A stretch of DNA of 64,000 bases from Thuidium tamariscinum (Eukaryota > Streptophyta > Bryopsida > Hypnales > Thuidiaceae), in NCBI GenBank assembly GCA_947034885.2, contig OX344749.2, positions 1,800,501 to 1,864,500 on the forward strand. Reading direction: 5' to 3'. The notes beneath the pieces are model-generated. The model saw nothing but the letters and a program-made list of their open reading frames with translations, was not told where the DNA came from and did no database searches. Positions 11,304-23,358 of the stretch are shown here, one piece after another. Both the position numbers and the translations under genes were made by a program. How positions within the stretch are numbered: the stretch's first letter is position 1; each line of letters begins with the position of its first letter.

Positions 11304-12032
11304 GGGGGGTAAATGCAAGAAACACTTGTACTATTTTGTATCACACAACATGTGCTGATCTGTTTTTTGGCCATAACTTTTTTATTTTTACTTGAAGTGA
11401 CTCTAAATTTATAGAGAAGGTACTCATGACTATCATACACCTTCGATAATTTTTTCATAATTTTCAAAAATGATTTACTATTAAAATAGTACTAGTGATT
11501 GAATGTCACAAATGCCAGTTTAGAGGTTTTTAGTACTATTGAATACCTTTTTTTTTTTAATGATTGAGCTCAAATTTTGAGGAAATGGTATTCTAGTAGA
11601 GTTGTAGCTTTCTAAGAAAAAGGGATTTCAAAAAAAGTTATTTTTATATGGTGTACAAGTCCACAAAGTGAGCCTCCTTCTACATTTTTTTGGAAACATG
11701 TAAAAAGTGATTTTGGTGATTTTTTTTATTAATAACCATCTCCATAAAGTTCTTGCAAATGAAAATTTTTTTTTTGTTTTTTAAATTCTTTTTCTATTTT
11801 TTACTAATTAAAACATCAGAATATGTATTTTCTTGAGGTTTGGCACTTTTCAAGTTCCCCTACTGAGAGATTTTTTAACAAATTTCCTTTGGTGGTTTTC
11901 TTTGTCTTAAAGGTGTTTACATTATTCATATTTTTTAAATTTCTTAAAAATTATTTTTGTGATTTAAAAGTACTTCCAAAAAAATCAGCCAAACGCAACA
12001 AATAGTACAAGTGTTTCTTGCATTCACCTTGG
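11304..12032. mobile_element. about 0.73-kb TIR element, copy 2 of the 9497 family
   Basis: The left end GTAAATGCAAGAAACACTTG is mirrored by CAAGTGTTTCTTGCATTCAC at the right, about 30 bp of near-perfect inverted repeat. The inner continuation (a TACTATTTTG block) is shared with the 9497-10235 copy. The open frame at 11168-11467 on the minus strand straddles its edge and is not credible as a gene. Confidence 0.7.
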
Positions 12033-14222
12033 GATAAATCTGAAACTCTGAAAGAATAGCCAAATTCTTCCCAAATGCAATTGAATTTCATGACAAGAAC
12101 CTCAAGATTTCTTCAATATGGAATTGACTCTTAAGTTGCATATTAACCCTCAATTGCCGTGAGTACCATTTTGTGGCATTTTGATGATAATTCAGGGTTA
12201 GAAGAAGAGGTTAACAATAGTTTTTTCATCCACTTTTTTTTTGAATGACCTTTCATATTGGGTTACAAAGGGTATCCAACTAAGTTTTTAATTTAACTAA
12301 TTTTTGTTTTCATGTAGTTGAAAAGTAAATGAAGAAAATAGATGGCAAAATTTGCCATTTTAGTGTATTTTAAGAAATTGAATAAATCTGAAATTTCTCC
12401 AAGAAAATGATATTTTTTGAGTTTGAGCCCAACTAGAATTTTGTAAAAAATTTATAATATTTAATATTTTATTACACTTTGAAGTTTGGATGTATTTTCA
12501 ATGACTATTGCATTCTATTTATAGAAGTATATGGAAATTGAATTTACACCATGATGTTTATCCTTATAATGTCTACACATGGTGAAATTTTTAGATTTTT
12601 TTAGATAATTTTCTGTTCGATATGATTTTTTCTTCACTTTCTCTTCAAAAATTCTTAGAAAAATCAATTTTCTTCAAAAAAATCTAAATTTTTTGTGAAG
12701 TAGAGAAGACATGAAATTCCACCTCTCAAAAATAAATTAAAAAAATTTCATACACATCTTGTTCCAAAATGGCAACAAATTGAGTGACAATCAACTAGGT
12801 TTGAAATCAATGGTCATAGGTCTGTCCTTTAATCCCTAAATGCCCAAGGCTTGTTCTCAACTTTTTGGAACATGGAGGATTCTCAAAAATCCTATAACAA
12901 ATATGGACATGAATATGGATCTCAAAAGGATTCCAGGTTTCATAGTAGCATGTTGTATACTCTATAATATCATCATTGATAGAAAGGATATTATAGATGA
13001 GTCAATTGTTTTATAGGGACATTATGATTTTGGATATATACAACAAATAGTGTAAAGTCTACCTCAAAATGATGGTGAACAATTGCACATGGCAATTGCA
13101 AGGCACTTGTATCTTTTAGAAGCAATGCACTTGAATGCATAATATGTGCTTGCTAATTTGCATTGTTTTGCATGATTTAATTATTGAGATACTTCAAGAG
13201 ATTTGAAGTATTTTGTGACTCATTTCACTACAAATTTATTGCAATTTTTATAGTAGGCCTAAAACCATAGTTTACAAACTTTCTACTTAAAAATGATATA
13301 TACCTAGAAATTTGGTTGGCTCCATTTTCTACTCTAGAATTTTCTATACAAATATAGTGAAATTTTTAGACATATTAAGTTTATTTGTAAATAATATGAA
13401 TTTTTTCTACTATTTCTTCAACAATGTCCTCTAATGTAACCCCTATGTATCCAAGGCCTTTTCAAAGCTTCTAGGAATGTACTCTACATTGAGCAGAAAG
13501 ACATCATTTTGATAAGGTTAATCATCTACAAAAATGTAATCATACAAATTCAAACTAGACATGCTAGAGATCATTTAGAAAAAGAAAACACAAAATATCA
13601 CTTATGGATTGAAAGATTATAATGTTTAATCATGAAGGAATTAAAATTGCAAAAGGGACTTGAAGTCTTTTGATTCTCTTTTTGCATGTCATATCTAAAA
13701 AGTTGGTTGCCAAAAGAACATGAGCTTGAAGGGCCTAGATTAAGTTGGATAATTCCAATCAATTGATGGCTTCTCAAAATCTACTCCACATTGATTTTTT
13801 TTAAATGAATTTTGAATGCGGTTTTTCTCCAAGATCTAGTGTACTTGAGGCTCATTTCCAAGAGTCTTCAACACTATGGAAAAGTAAAGGTTACAATGGA
13901 CACCCTTGTACAAAATCTTGAATATAAAAATCATAATCAAACAATTCGAAGATCTGATTTTTGAAGCTTTAATTGGACTTGAAAAAATATAAAATACTGA
14001 AAGTAGAAACTTGGTTAGGTTTTATTTAACTTCAAAGTTTTGCAAACACTTGATTTTGGTGGCTTGGGCATATAGGGGTTAAAGAATGTACACACGAATC
14101 TGGAAATTTTAAAACTTATACAGGAGGTGATTTCTTTTATATATATATAAACAAAAAAGAATTCTCATTGAACCTCAGTTTCCAAATGGATCAAATGATC
14201 AAACAATACAAATCAACAGGTT
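12033..14222. repeat. AT-rich spacer with an R2 repeat copy at about 12150-12830
   Basis: The 12150-12830 part aligns by eye with 33400-34120 and partly with 7690-8190. Downstream to 14222 the DNA is AT-rich and featureless apart from a short TATATATATA run near 14140. No gene. Confidence 0.55.
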
Positions 14223-14806
14223 TTAACCCTATAAGGACCATGGTTGATTTGGGAGGCGGGTGCAATTTCTTTACACAATTCTTGAAATTTTTCATTTTGT
14301 GACCATTCTATGAATGTAATTCTACATCAAATTGTATGAATTGGTTCTATACGACAAATCCTTGAATCAAACAAAAAATGGAAGCGATCCAACAGTTCAC
14401 ATCTTTGTAATTAATTTTCAAAGATTAATGAGCTACAAATAGCCTTTGGCAAAGGTGCTAAATAGGGTTTGCCACAATTGGGTATAAATTTCACTAAATG
14501 TTCCAAAAATTGATCCTTAACCTTCCAATTAGTTCTTTCACACATATAAATAGTCATCTTTTACATTCATTATATATTTTTTTGCAATATTTCACATATG
14601 AAGGGCCAAGTAATTTAAGTCCAGACAAGCGTAACTAATGCATTTTTGCATGCATTTCCTTGAAAACGGCTTTTGTTAGAAGTATACAAAGACACTCTAA
14701 TTGCATTGTTCTCTAAGTTTTTAGAAATGAAATGTTCTATAATTAATAATAAACAAAAAGTGCAAAAATCAACCCCAAAGTGGTTGACCGGTCCTTAAAG
14801 GGTTAA
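14223..14806. mobile_element. 584-bp TIR element, TTAACCC family, copy 1
   Basis: Starts TTAACCCTATAAGGACC and ends GGTCCTTAAAGGGTTAA, a clear terminal inverted repeat. A second copy of the same length is at 34890-35472, sharing the start (GGTTGATTT, GGCGG) and end (AAGTGGTTGACCGGTCCTTA) blocks. No coding capacity. Confidence 0.8.
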
Positions 14807-15121
14807 TCGGCAGCTGAAACAAATGAAACAGAAGTTCACTGCCCAGGGCCTCCTTCCAAGCTCATTGCCCAGGTAACTCCTGTGACCATTCGATTCCAGG
14901 CCACAGAACCAAAATCAACGTGCGCGCCTGGCGAACTGAAAGCTGCAGGTCACCTATGCCACCGGCGGAGGATACATAAGAGTGCTTCCAAGGCTGCCCA
15001 GTGCCCACCCAGCATGTTAAGGAGGGCCCAAGAGTGTATTCTACCCATGAGCTCGATCACCTGAGCGCTTGCTCCTCTGCAAAATGCACCCCAACACAAC
15101 GCATTCTCTAGCACATCCAAG
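14807..15121 (-). other. 3' flank of the first P450 gene
   Basis: Moderate GC, no conserved exon. It probably contains the 3' UTR of the minus-strand P450 gene ending at 15122. The open frames here are not supported. Confidence 0.4.
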
Positions 15122-17090
15122 CTACGGAGGCTCCGCTTCCGTCCTGTACAAATGCTCCGGGAGACGCGCCTTGGCCACCACCACTAGCGGCACCTTCCGC
15201 GGCATCGAAAGCCCAAACAACTCCGACATATCCAGCTCCTCGGCCACCATCCCGTCCGGCAACTCAAAGTCAAACGCCTGCACCAGTCGCGCGACCCCCA
15301 TCTGCACAAACGCAAGGCCCAGCGAAATCCCAGGACACTGCCTTCGTCCCGCTCCAAATGGAATGAAGTGGAAGTAGTTCCCTCTTACATCAATCTCCGG
15401 ATGGAGTACAAATCTCTCCGGATCAAACTCCAGCGGCCGCTCCCACACACTGGGGTCACGATGAATTGCATAAAGGTTCACAAGCAGGGTAGTCTTCGCG
15501 GGAAGCTCGTATCCCCAGATGGAGGTCGGCTCCGTGGATTCGTGGGGTAGGGTGACCGGCGCGGCCGGGTGGAGCCGGAAAGTCTCCTTTACGACGGCCT
15601 GGAGGTATGGCAAATTGGGAATGTCGGCTTCTGTGACGACCCGTGTGCTGCCGACCATGAAGTCGAGCTCGGTTTGGAGCTTGCGGAGGACGTGGGGGTG
15701 TTTCAAGAGCGCCGCGATTGCCCATTCCACCGAGATGGAGGAGGTGTCGGTGCCGGCCGTGACCATGTCTAGGATGACGGCGTTGATGACGTCGTCATCG
15801 AGCCGGCCGTCGTCGCTCTCGGAAGGCTGCGCAAGGAGGACGTCGACTAGATCTTCTCCGCGTGAGGAGTCTGCAAGGGTGCCGTTCTTCTTCACGTCAA
15901 GAAGCTCCTGAAAGAAGGCGTCCAAGTCAGTTTTCACTTTGTGCAAGTGGCGGACGTAACCGGTGAGGTAGGTGGTCCATTTCAACCAGGGGATGTAGTC
16001 TCCAACGTTCATGGCGCTGTAGAGGGTGAAAATCTCCGAGACGAGCTTCTTGAAGCGGTGAGCCTGCACCTGACCAGCTTCGCCTGTAACAAGGAATCTG
16101 TCCCCAGAAACATCAAGTTACAGCACAAATTACTCTTCAATTCACAGTGCTCACAGAAAGTTTCTCCCAGTTCGTGCACAAGGAACAGATTGAACGGAAA
16201 AACATGGATGTAAGAAGAATTGAATGAATTTGGAGGATGCCCAAGAGGTTGGTTCGTGATAACATGTATGTCTGTAAAAAGAACAGAATGGGTGCCGTGA
16301 ATGCCCGACAGAAGGATTTCAAAAGAAGTGTTAGTAATAAGACTTGAATGAATGCAGAGAATTCTCGAGAGAATGATTCCTAACAGAGTGATTCCCAAAA
16401 GACACGTTTGTAAAAAGACTTGAATTCATTCCGAGAATGGCCGTTTGAGAGAATGATTACCAAACACAAGCTAGCTCACCTTTTGCCGAGCAGTATGCGC
16501 GTGATGTTGTTCATAACAAGGGGAGTCAGTTTCGCCGTCAGTGGCACATTCTTTCCTGTCAAGGAGTCTTCGTAAATCGACTTCACCATCAGACCAAACT
16601 CCTCGCCGCGGGGCTTCCGAAACGACTCCAACCGCTTCTGTGAAAAAAGCTCCAGCGTGCAGATCTTCCGCATGTGACGCCAATGCGGTCCATAGGGCGC
16701 GAGCCCGATGTCCCGGAAGTTGTTGGTGAACACTTTCCCGGCCGTGCTCGTTCGCGAGCGACTCGCCCACGACTTGTCCTGCACCTTCAAAAACTCATGG
16801 GCCGCGTCGGCTGTGGAAGCAATCACGAAGGGGATCGCACCCATGCGCAGGTACATGATGGGTCCGAATTTCTTCGCCATGTGCCAGAGAGTTTGATGAG
16901 GAAGCTCGCCCAGCTGGTGCAAATTTCCAATCAATGGCAGCGGTCTTGGCCCTGGCGGCCACTTCGTTTTTTCGCTTCGGAGGTTCACCACAAACGCCGC
17001 AAGAGCCGCAAGCGTCGTCACCACCATCGCCACAGCCCACCATAACTCCGAGGCATTGCCCCAGGATCCTCCAAGAGACTCCATCACCAT
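15122..17090 (-). CDS. cytochrome P450, A-type (CYP71 clan), two exons, copy A
   Basis: An ER-anchored haem monooxygenase; substrate unknown. Exon 1 is 17090-16480 and exon 2 is 16097-15122, joined in phase 2 to give 528 codons. The start is the ATG at 17090 (MVMESLGG); upstream frame has no ATG. In order: a hydrophobic anchor (WWAVAMVVTTLAALAAF), a proline hinge (WPPGPRPLPLIGN), the C-helix WRHMRK, the I-helix AGTDTS at about 318-323, the ExxR motif in KETFR at about 375-378, DPERF, and the haem loop FGAGRRQCPG with the Cys at about 458. All core residues are intact, so it is probably functional. It ends in seven residues beyond copy B. The 382-bp intron is rich in GAATG-type motifs. Its tandem paralogue lies at 25797-27686. 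Which CYP family it belongs to cannot be told by eye. Confidence 0.93.
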
Positions 17091-18015
17091 AAATCCTGCA
17101 GGTTGTGCCGCCTTCCAGGACGAGCATCTTACAAACTCCCCCTCAACAATCAGGACTCTGGACACTGGAAAACCCCTCGATTTGCACTCGAAACTTTTTT
17201 CAATGAGCCTTTACAGTACATATGTTGCAGCAACATGAGGAGGCCAGCTAGGGTTTTTTAAGAGGACAACAACAGGTGTGCCAACCAGGGCATGTTCAGG
17301 GGAAATACTAGCTCGCTGCCTTGTTACTTTCACTCGCATTATATTCGCCGGCGTCTAAAAAAGTCTTCTGTAATCGTATGCATGACGTGAGATTTATACG
17401 TAAAGGGCGTATGCAAACTCACTAAACGACAGTCAATCTAGACAAAATCAGCATTTCTGACGAAAGACATCGAGTACCCCAATCCACCAATTCACTCGGT
17501 CTGTGCCCCATCCCGGCTTAGTCACTGCCCGGACAAAGGCTTGCCAGGCTGCCCTTCACGACCCTCCGCTCAAACCCAGCTCCGTCTGCTGAGAGGGCTC
17601 GAGCCTACCCAGAGAACTGCGTCATCTTCTCTGTTGTCTACGGAAGCACACGAATCTCTTTTCCCTCTCTCTTGAGTGTACTTCTCCTCACACGTTTCTT
17701 CAATTTAATTACTCTTAGAACTTCATATGGACAAGAGCGCTTGCAAGCACTTCCTTTACGTATGTCATTGTTTGCTTGGTCGAACGAGCAGCTATTCTAG
17801 TTCATCGTAATCCCCAAGCTAGTCAACCTCTCTTCATTTTAAAGAAAACACCAACGTACCTCACGGGGAGAAGATGAAGACCGTACTGAATCTGAAATCA
17901 TTGAGAAGCCCACCCAGTAGGAGCTCTGCAACCTGTTGTTCAGCTAGATTTAAAAGCTCCAAGGGCATGGCTGAAATCTTTCCCAAAAACAACAACAGAG
18001 AAGTAAACATTCTAT
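17091..18015. promoter_or_regulatory. 5' flank of P450 copy A and unassigned DNA
   Basis: Should contain the promoter of the minus-strand P450. Sequence just upstream of the start resembles the corresponding flank of copy B for only a short distance. A 72-codon plus-strand frame at 17874-18092 (MKTVLNLKSLRS...) runs into the TIR element at 18016, so it is either chance or a small gene cut by insertion; I do not recognise it. Confidence 0.35.
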
Positions 18016-18322
18016 GGGGAATTTCGTTAAAATGGCGGTATTCCACATGCCATTTTCACACCTTGACATCTAGGACAAGTATACATTGCTAATATCTAGG
18101 ACACTTTTAGATTTCTGAAATCTATGACAAGCATAGATATTAGACCAAACAATCTAAAAAATCTAGGATTGGTATAGATTTCAGAAATCTAGGAGAGTTG
18201 TAGATTTTCAAAATCTAGTACAGGTGTAGATCCTAGGATAGAAAAAACGGTTTAGACCGCGCAGTCTAAACTGCTCGAAAGCACCAATTTAACGAAATGG
18301 CGCCATTTTAACGAAATTTCCC
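18016..18322. mobile_element. MITE, GTTAAAATGGCG family, best-preserved copy
   Basis: The left end GGGGAATTTCGTTAAAATGG pairs with the right end CCATTTTAACGAAATTTCCC. The interior contains short ATCTAGGA-type repeats and the palindrome TTTAGACCGCGCAGTCTAAA. Relatives are at 2868, 3325 and 29468. Confidence 0.8.
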
Positions 18323-18654
18323 ATTTCTGAACAAAAATTCATTTGTTGCACTCCAGCCACTTGGGGACCTGGCTGGGAACTAACTTGGGTTTTTGTGACA
18401 AACCCGTTCTCAAGGAATCCTCAACCGTATATAGCTACATCCATCTAAGGAATTGCACGGCTTGGTCCCAGGAATCCATGATTGCTTCTCACACGACTAG
18501 TTGTTGAATGATTCGTTTCCTGGGCTTGAATGCATTGTTTGTTGTTATTATTTTAGCTTGTACTTGCCTTGGTGGCAAGTACACCTAGTGTAAGGTTGTG
18601 GGATAGTGAAAGGCCCTTGCACGAGGGCTTCCTGTCGTGTGAGGGGTTCCCGCT

Positions 18655-18753
18655 GCATAAAGCAATTGGGATTACAGCTCCTCACACTCGTTAAAGTGCC
18701 AGCCATTATAACGAGTGCCAGGAGCTATAATCCCGACTGGAGATGCTTTATGC
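18655..18753 (+). ncRNA. candidate long hairpin, miRNA-precursor-like
   Basis: A 99-nt segment folds on itself. The 5' arm begins GCATAAAGCA and includes TGGGATTACAGCTCCT; the 3' arm includes AGGAGCTATAATCCC and ends TGCTTTATGC. Roughly 38-40 pairs with a few mismatches or bulges and a loop of about 12 nt. It could equally be a small inverted-repeat transposon. I recognise no known mature miRNA in it. Confidence 0.4.
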
Positions 18754-18863
18754 TTTATAATTTGAATCTTTCTATATTAGAAGTGGGTTGTTGAGTGCTT
18801 TACAATTCAGTAAGTTAAGGTTGAAGTCCATTCGAGGGAGGATTCAGCAAGTTTGACTCCTTA

Positions 18864-19139
18864 TAAGGTAGGTACACCCAAAATGGCTCCTGACCTTAAA
18901 GCGCTTTGTACAACGTGCATAGATTTTCAAAAACAGTCATGTACCCAGACTGTAGATGGCGCTTTCAGAAACACACTTTGACTGTTAATAACTTTTGCAT
19001 ACGGTATCCAAATCCACTGGTCTTTGGTGCGTTGGAACATGCTTTCACTCACCAACAAGACTGTAAAAAAATTTGAACAACATAATAACAGGAACTAGGC
19101 ACAGTAGAGAAACTGGCACTTTTGGGTGTACCTACCTTA
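18864..19139. mobile_element. MITE, AGGTRGGTACACCC family, copy 3
   Basis: About 276 bp, TA-bordered, with left end TAAGGTAGGTACACCCAAAA and right end TTTTGGGTGTACCTACCTTA, an almost perfect inverted repeat. Internally very close to copy 1 at 5784. Confidence 0.85.
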
Positions 19140-19171
19140 GAGCAGGAGCCTCAACTCATCAAGAAGTCATC

Positions 19172-19223
19172 ATGTGACTAGGCACAGTACCACTAAGTGG
19201 CGCTTGTGGATGTACCCACCTTA
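19172..19223. mobile_element. truncated right end of the AGGTRGGTACACCC MITE
   Basis: Only the terminal part remains, GACTAGGCACAGTACCACTA through TGTACCCACCTTA, directly after the full copy at 18864. This suggests a tandem or nested insertion followed by loss of the left part. Confidence 0.7.
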
Positions 19224-20804
19224 TGTTTTCAATGTACACCTCCCAAACATAGTCAGTGTTGCTCCCATCTGGAAAAGGGGAGCTGTCACCTACGCTTGAG
19301 TTCATTGGAAATTGAGAAGTCTAATCTATGAGAATGGGAATGTGATCGGAAATGGGAGATCTCCTTCATGGGGTCGTAAACCATAGCCAACAAATTATCC
19401 CTTCCTGTGGCAGCTGGGTTGTAGTCTACAATATGGTGCAATGAGGTCGTAGTGCCTGATTATGTCAGTTTGCCCATGTAACCAGGCATTACAACTTTTT
19501 CATCTGGCATGAAAATTTCATCCTCAATGTTCATTGTGAAATGCCCTCCTCCTCAAGCATTGCCCTTTACTTAAAATTCCTTTATTATTGGGAAGGACAG
19601 CGAGACTGATAGGCAGATCAGTCACTTGCTGCAATTGCGCAGGACTTGCAAAATCCAGGTGAGTAAGTTATATGCTTGCTCCATTTCACTCCATTCATCC
19701 AATTCAATTCGTCTGTGCGATGGCCAGTATTCTCAGCAGACTTGCTTATTCCTTGGGCTATAGTAACCATTTAACAAATTGAAAAGTCACTATGAAAACA
19801 AATTGAATCATCATGATAGCAGAAATCCCTAAGTTTTTACAAACAATCATAATTATGAAGACTAGCATGCATGCTCATGGTGTTGCAAAGGACACTCTCA
19901 TCACCTACTACCTTAGAACAAAAAATGCACTTCCTTTTAAGTCGAGCAATTGATGACTGAAGGTCTTTAATTTACAATAATCATGGTATTTGCATACCAC
20001 GATATTGGTGTTATTTAGTTGGATGTGTTTTAGCTAGGTTAAACTAGTCATGAGACATATATTGCACTTGTCAACATCCAAGTTTGTACTTGGCAATGGC
20101 ATAAATAACAAGCAAGAGAAAGCGAATGGATACTTCAGGACAATCATTCAAAATACATTCAAAGGCTCAGTAGATCCAGTAAGTTCAACTTCTTCCTAAA
20201 CTCTAATTATTTCTAATTTCTCTAGTGAAATGTAAGGATTGGCTACCAGTATGCTATCCCAATAAATATTGTGAACAACGAAGCTGGGATGAGGTGGGGC
20301 CGAAGGTAGAGGCGTGAATTGCTCATTGGGAATTAAGCTTACATAATGTCAATGCCAGAGAGTTTTATTGTTGTGGCATGCTTTGATTGGTGAAGGAGAG
20401 GCACCTACATTGACATTATATTTGATAATTGCAAAGTAGGTGCAAATCATCAAGATTTATAGGTTAGTACCAACTTTGCCGCATGTGGTTTGGTAGGTCC
20501 CAACCAAAGATTATTTTTGATAACTTGGCCTACTATGCAATTACCTACACTAAATGTTGAAATTAGGTTGCCTTCACAATTAGGTTGCCTTCACAATTAG
20601 GTTGCCTTACCCTAAGAAAGTTACTCTACAAACCATCAAAGTCAACAAATATTTCTATAAATATCTCCAATTGTACACATGGAGGTTCATGAATTCTAGC
20701 TACAACAATAACTGAATCAAAAGTAGTGCATTCTTATATAGAAACAATTAATATTTATATAATGTAGAATGTTGAGAAATTAGTGAGGGACAATCTAATT
20801 TCAC
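19224..20804. other. spacer without recognised gene
   Basis: Mixed-composition DNA with no supported exon. It contains a 17-bp tandem repeat at 20561-20609. Confidence 0.4.
20561..20609. repeat. 17-bp direct tandem repeat, about 3 copies
   Basis: The unit AATTAGGTTGCCTTCAC is repeated almost without change, the last copy being partial. Confidence 0.85.
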
Positions 20805-21210
20805 TAAGGTAAAAACACCCATAATCAATCATTTAAGGTATTCTAGACATGACCTAGTGTAGTGCAAGGCAAAGCAAATATTTTAAAGGTGCAATGATAG
20901 AAATGATGGGGATTGCAAGAACTTTGGTAGTTTTATTGCATGAATTGAAATTACCATGAATTTTGAAAGGTAAAAAGTGTCCCATATCCATAGCCAATGT
21001 GTCAACTCTTCTATTTCCAATCACACAAAAAACTACTTTTTTACTCATTATATCCTACTGTCTTGCAAACTACTTTGGGACATGTGCCATGAACTTATAG
21101 TTCCAACTTTGAAAAGGAGAATAAAACACATTCAAGCCATGGTTGGAATTGATATGTCCATTGACAAATTGGCTATGGGATGTTGGTTGGTTATGGACAA
21201 AACTACTTTA
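20805..21210. mobile_element. about 0.4-kb TIR element, TAAGGTAGAACCACC family, copy 1
   Basis: Begins TAAGGTAAAAACACCCATAA with a degraded mirror near GGTTATGGACAAAACTAC. The body (GGTATTCTAGACATGA, GATAGAAATGATGG, GACATGTGCCATGAACTT) is shared with the copies at 34466 and 37315. No ORF of its own. Confidence 0.65.
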
Positions 21211-21340
21211 TTAGTGTAGTCACATCTCTCTGTTCTAACAATCCAAACTATCCTTTTGATGGCTTATGTATAGGTTCTAGCAAATGTAAAAGAATAGATG
21301 AATGATGGTTGATTAGCAAATGAGCTCACATTCTTTTGAA

Positions 21341-21747
21341 TAAGGTAGAACCACCCATAACCAATGAGCACTCCATAGCCAACCTATCAATGGATGTATT
21401 TCCAACCAAAGCTAGAATAGTTGTTTTTTTCTCTTTTCAAAATTGAGTTTAAAAGTTTCAATGCACATATCCCAAAATAGTGTGCCAGAAAGAAGGATAG
21501 AGTGAGTAAATAAGTATTTTTTGTGTGATTGGAATTAGAAGAGTCTATACTTTAGCTATGGGTCTGGTACACTTTTTGCCTTTCAAAATTTATAGAAATT
21601 TCAATTCATGTGATAGAATTACTAAAGTTCTTGCAATTTCCATCATTTCTATCATTGCACCTTTGGATATATTTACTTTGCCTTGCACTACAGTGGATCA
21701 TGCCTTGAGAATACCTTGAATGATCGCTTATGGGTGGTTCTACCTTA
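21341..21747. mobile_element. TAAGGTAGAACCACC element, copy 2, inverted relative to copy 1
   Basis: Left end TAAGGTAGAACCACCCATAA and right end TTATGGGTGGTTCTACCTTA form a near-perfect 20-bp inverted repeat over 407 bp. The body is the reverse orientation of copy 1. Confidence 0.85.
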
Positions 21748-21835
21748 GGTTCCAATTCAGCTTCCTTGTGTGAATTTTTTAGACTCAAGTTATAAACTGT
21801 CTCCTTCTCAATAAGAGTTAGAGTATTGCATGTAT

Positions 21836-23237
21836 TGTACAATGGGGTACCAATCAAAATGTCGTTTTTTGAATTCGTAGTGAGAAAAATTTCAGTACTG
21901 CCAACTTTGAAAGCCTCTCAAGAGCTCAAAAATTGGTATTTTATCACAAAATTTTTACCACAGCATCATCTTTAATTTAGCTATATATATGCCAAATTTC
22001 AAGGCCAAAAGATTCACCAAAAAAAAGTTATTTAAAATCTACCAACATGGATAGTGGTGAGAAACATTTCACTACTTTCAACTTTGATACCTTCTTAAGG
22101 ATTGAGTTTTTTTCTTTTTCCATGAAATTTTTGTCACAAGACAATCTCTATGTTTTTAATTTGCATAAAAAATTTCAAGGTAAAAAATTTTTTTTTAAGA
22201 AGATATTTGAAATCTCCCAATAGGTGTAGTTTTGAAAGAATTTTCACAACTGCCAACTTTGACACCCTCCCAAGGGCTGAAAAATTGGTTTCTTACCATG
22301 AATTTTTTTTGTGAATTTATCTCTATGTTGATAATATAGGCTCCAAATTTCAAATTCAAATCAGTTACTAAAAAAAAGATATACAAAATCTCCCAACATG
22401 TGTAGTTGTGAGGAGGAGTTTTTGAGCCCTTAATATAGTCAATTATTTTGTGGAGCAAAGTTTGACACGAATGTAAAAACTCAACCTCACAACTACATAT
22501 GTTGAGAGATTTTGAATATCTTTTTTTGGGTAGGTGATTTGAACTTGAAATTTAGAACATATATTATCAACATAAATTTGATCTTATTCAAAAAATTCAT
22601 GTTAAATAGACAAATTTTCAGCCCTTGGGAGGGTGTCAAAGTTGGCAATAGTGAACTCCTCCTCACTACTACACATGTTGGGAGATTTTGTATATCTTTT
22701 TTTTTGTAACTGATTTGAATTTGAAATTTGGAGCACATATTATCAATATAGAGATAAATTAAAAAAAAAAAATTCATGGTAAGAAACCAATTTTTCAGCC
22801 CTTGGGAGGGTGTCAAAGTTGGCAATTGTGAAAATTCTTTCAAAACTACACCTATTGGGAGATTTCAAGTATCTTCTTAAAAAACTTTTTTTTACCTTGA
22901 AATTTTTTATGCATATTAAAAACATAGAGATTGTCTTGTGACAAAAATTTCATGGAAAAAGAAAAAAACTCAATCCTTAAGAAGGTGTCAAAGTTGAAAG
23001 TAGTGAAATGTTTCTCACTACTATCCATGTTGGTAGATTTTGAATAACTTTTTTTGGTGAATCTTTTGGCCTTGAAATTTGGCATACATATAGCTAAATT
23101 AAAGATGATGCTGTGGTAAAAATTTTGTGATAAAATACCAATTTTTGAGCTCTCGAGAGGCTTTCAAAGTTGGCAGTACTGAAATTTTTTTCACTGCGAA
23201 TTCAAAAACGACATTTTGATTGGTACCCCACTGTACA
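21836..23237. repeat. 1.4-kb fold-back (long inverted repeat) made of about 175-bp tandem units
   Basis: The left arm runs from TGTACAATGGGGTACCAATC to about 22430. The right arm, from about 22480 to 23237, is its reverse complement and ends GATTGGTACCCCACTGTACA. Each arm consists of related units of about 175-180 bp carrying CCAACTTTGA...CTCAAGAGCT or CCCTCCCAAGGGCTGAAAAA blocks, three in the left arm and about four in the right. The spacer is only about 50 bp. The many open frames here on both strands are mirror images of one repeat and not genes. Confidence 0.85.
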
Positions 23238-23358
23238 GCAAACTTTTGCTCGATAATTAGGACATGCATTGTAACTGCTCTGGGTTGCCTAATTATGGAT
23301 ACTATTTCCAAAGATGCAAAAGAATAAACATGTGTCAAGCCATGGCTTAATTGAGATG

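Noticed and set aside
11168-11467. 99-codon minus-strand ORF
   Set aside because: It crosses the edge of a TIR element and has no recognisable family.
15519-17045. Several plus-strand open frames over the P450 exons
   Set aside because: They are shadows of the minus-strand P450 coding sequence, caused by its high GC; none has a conserved motif.
22195-23338. A ladder of open frames on both strands
   Set aside because: They mirror each other because the DNA is a fold-back of tandem units; codon content is AT-driven and no domain is visible.
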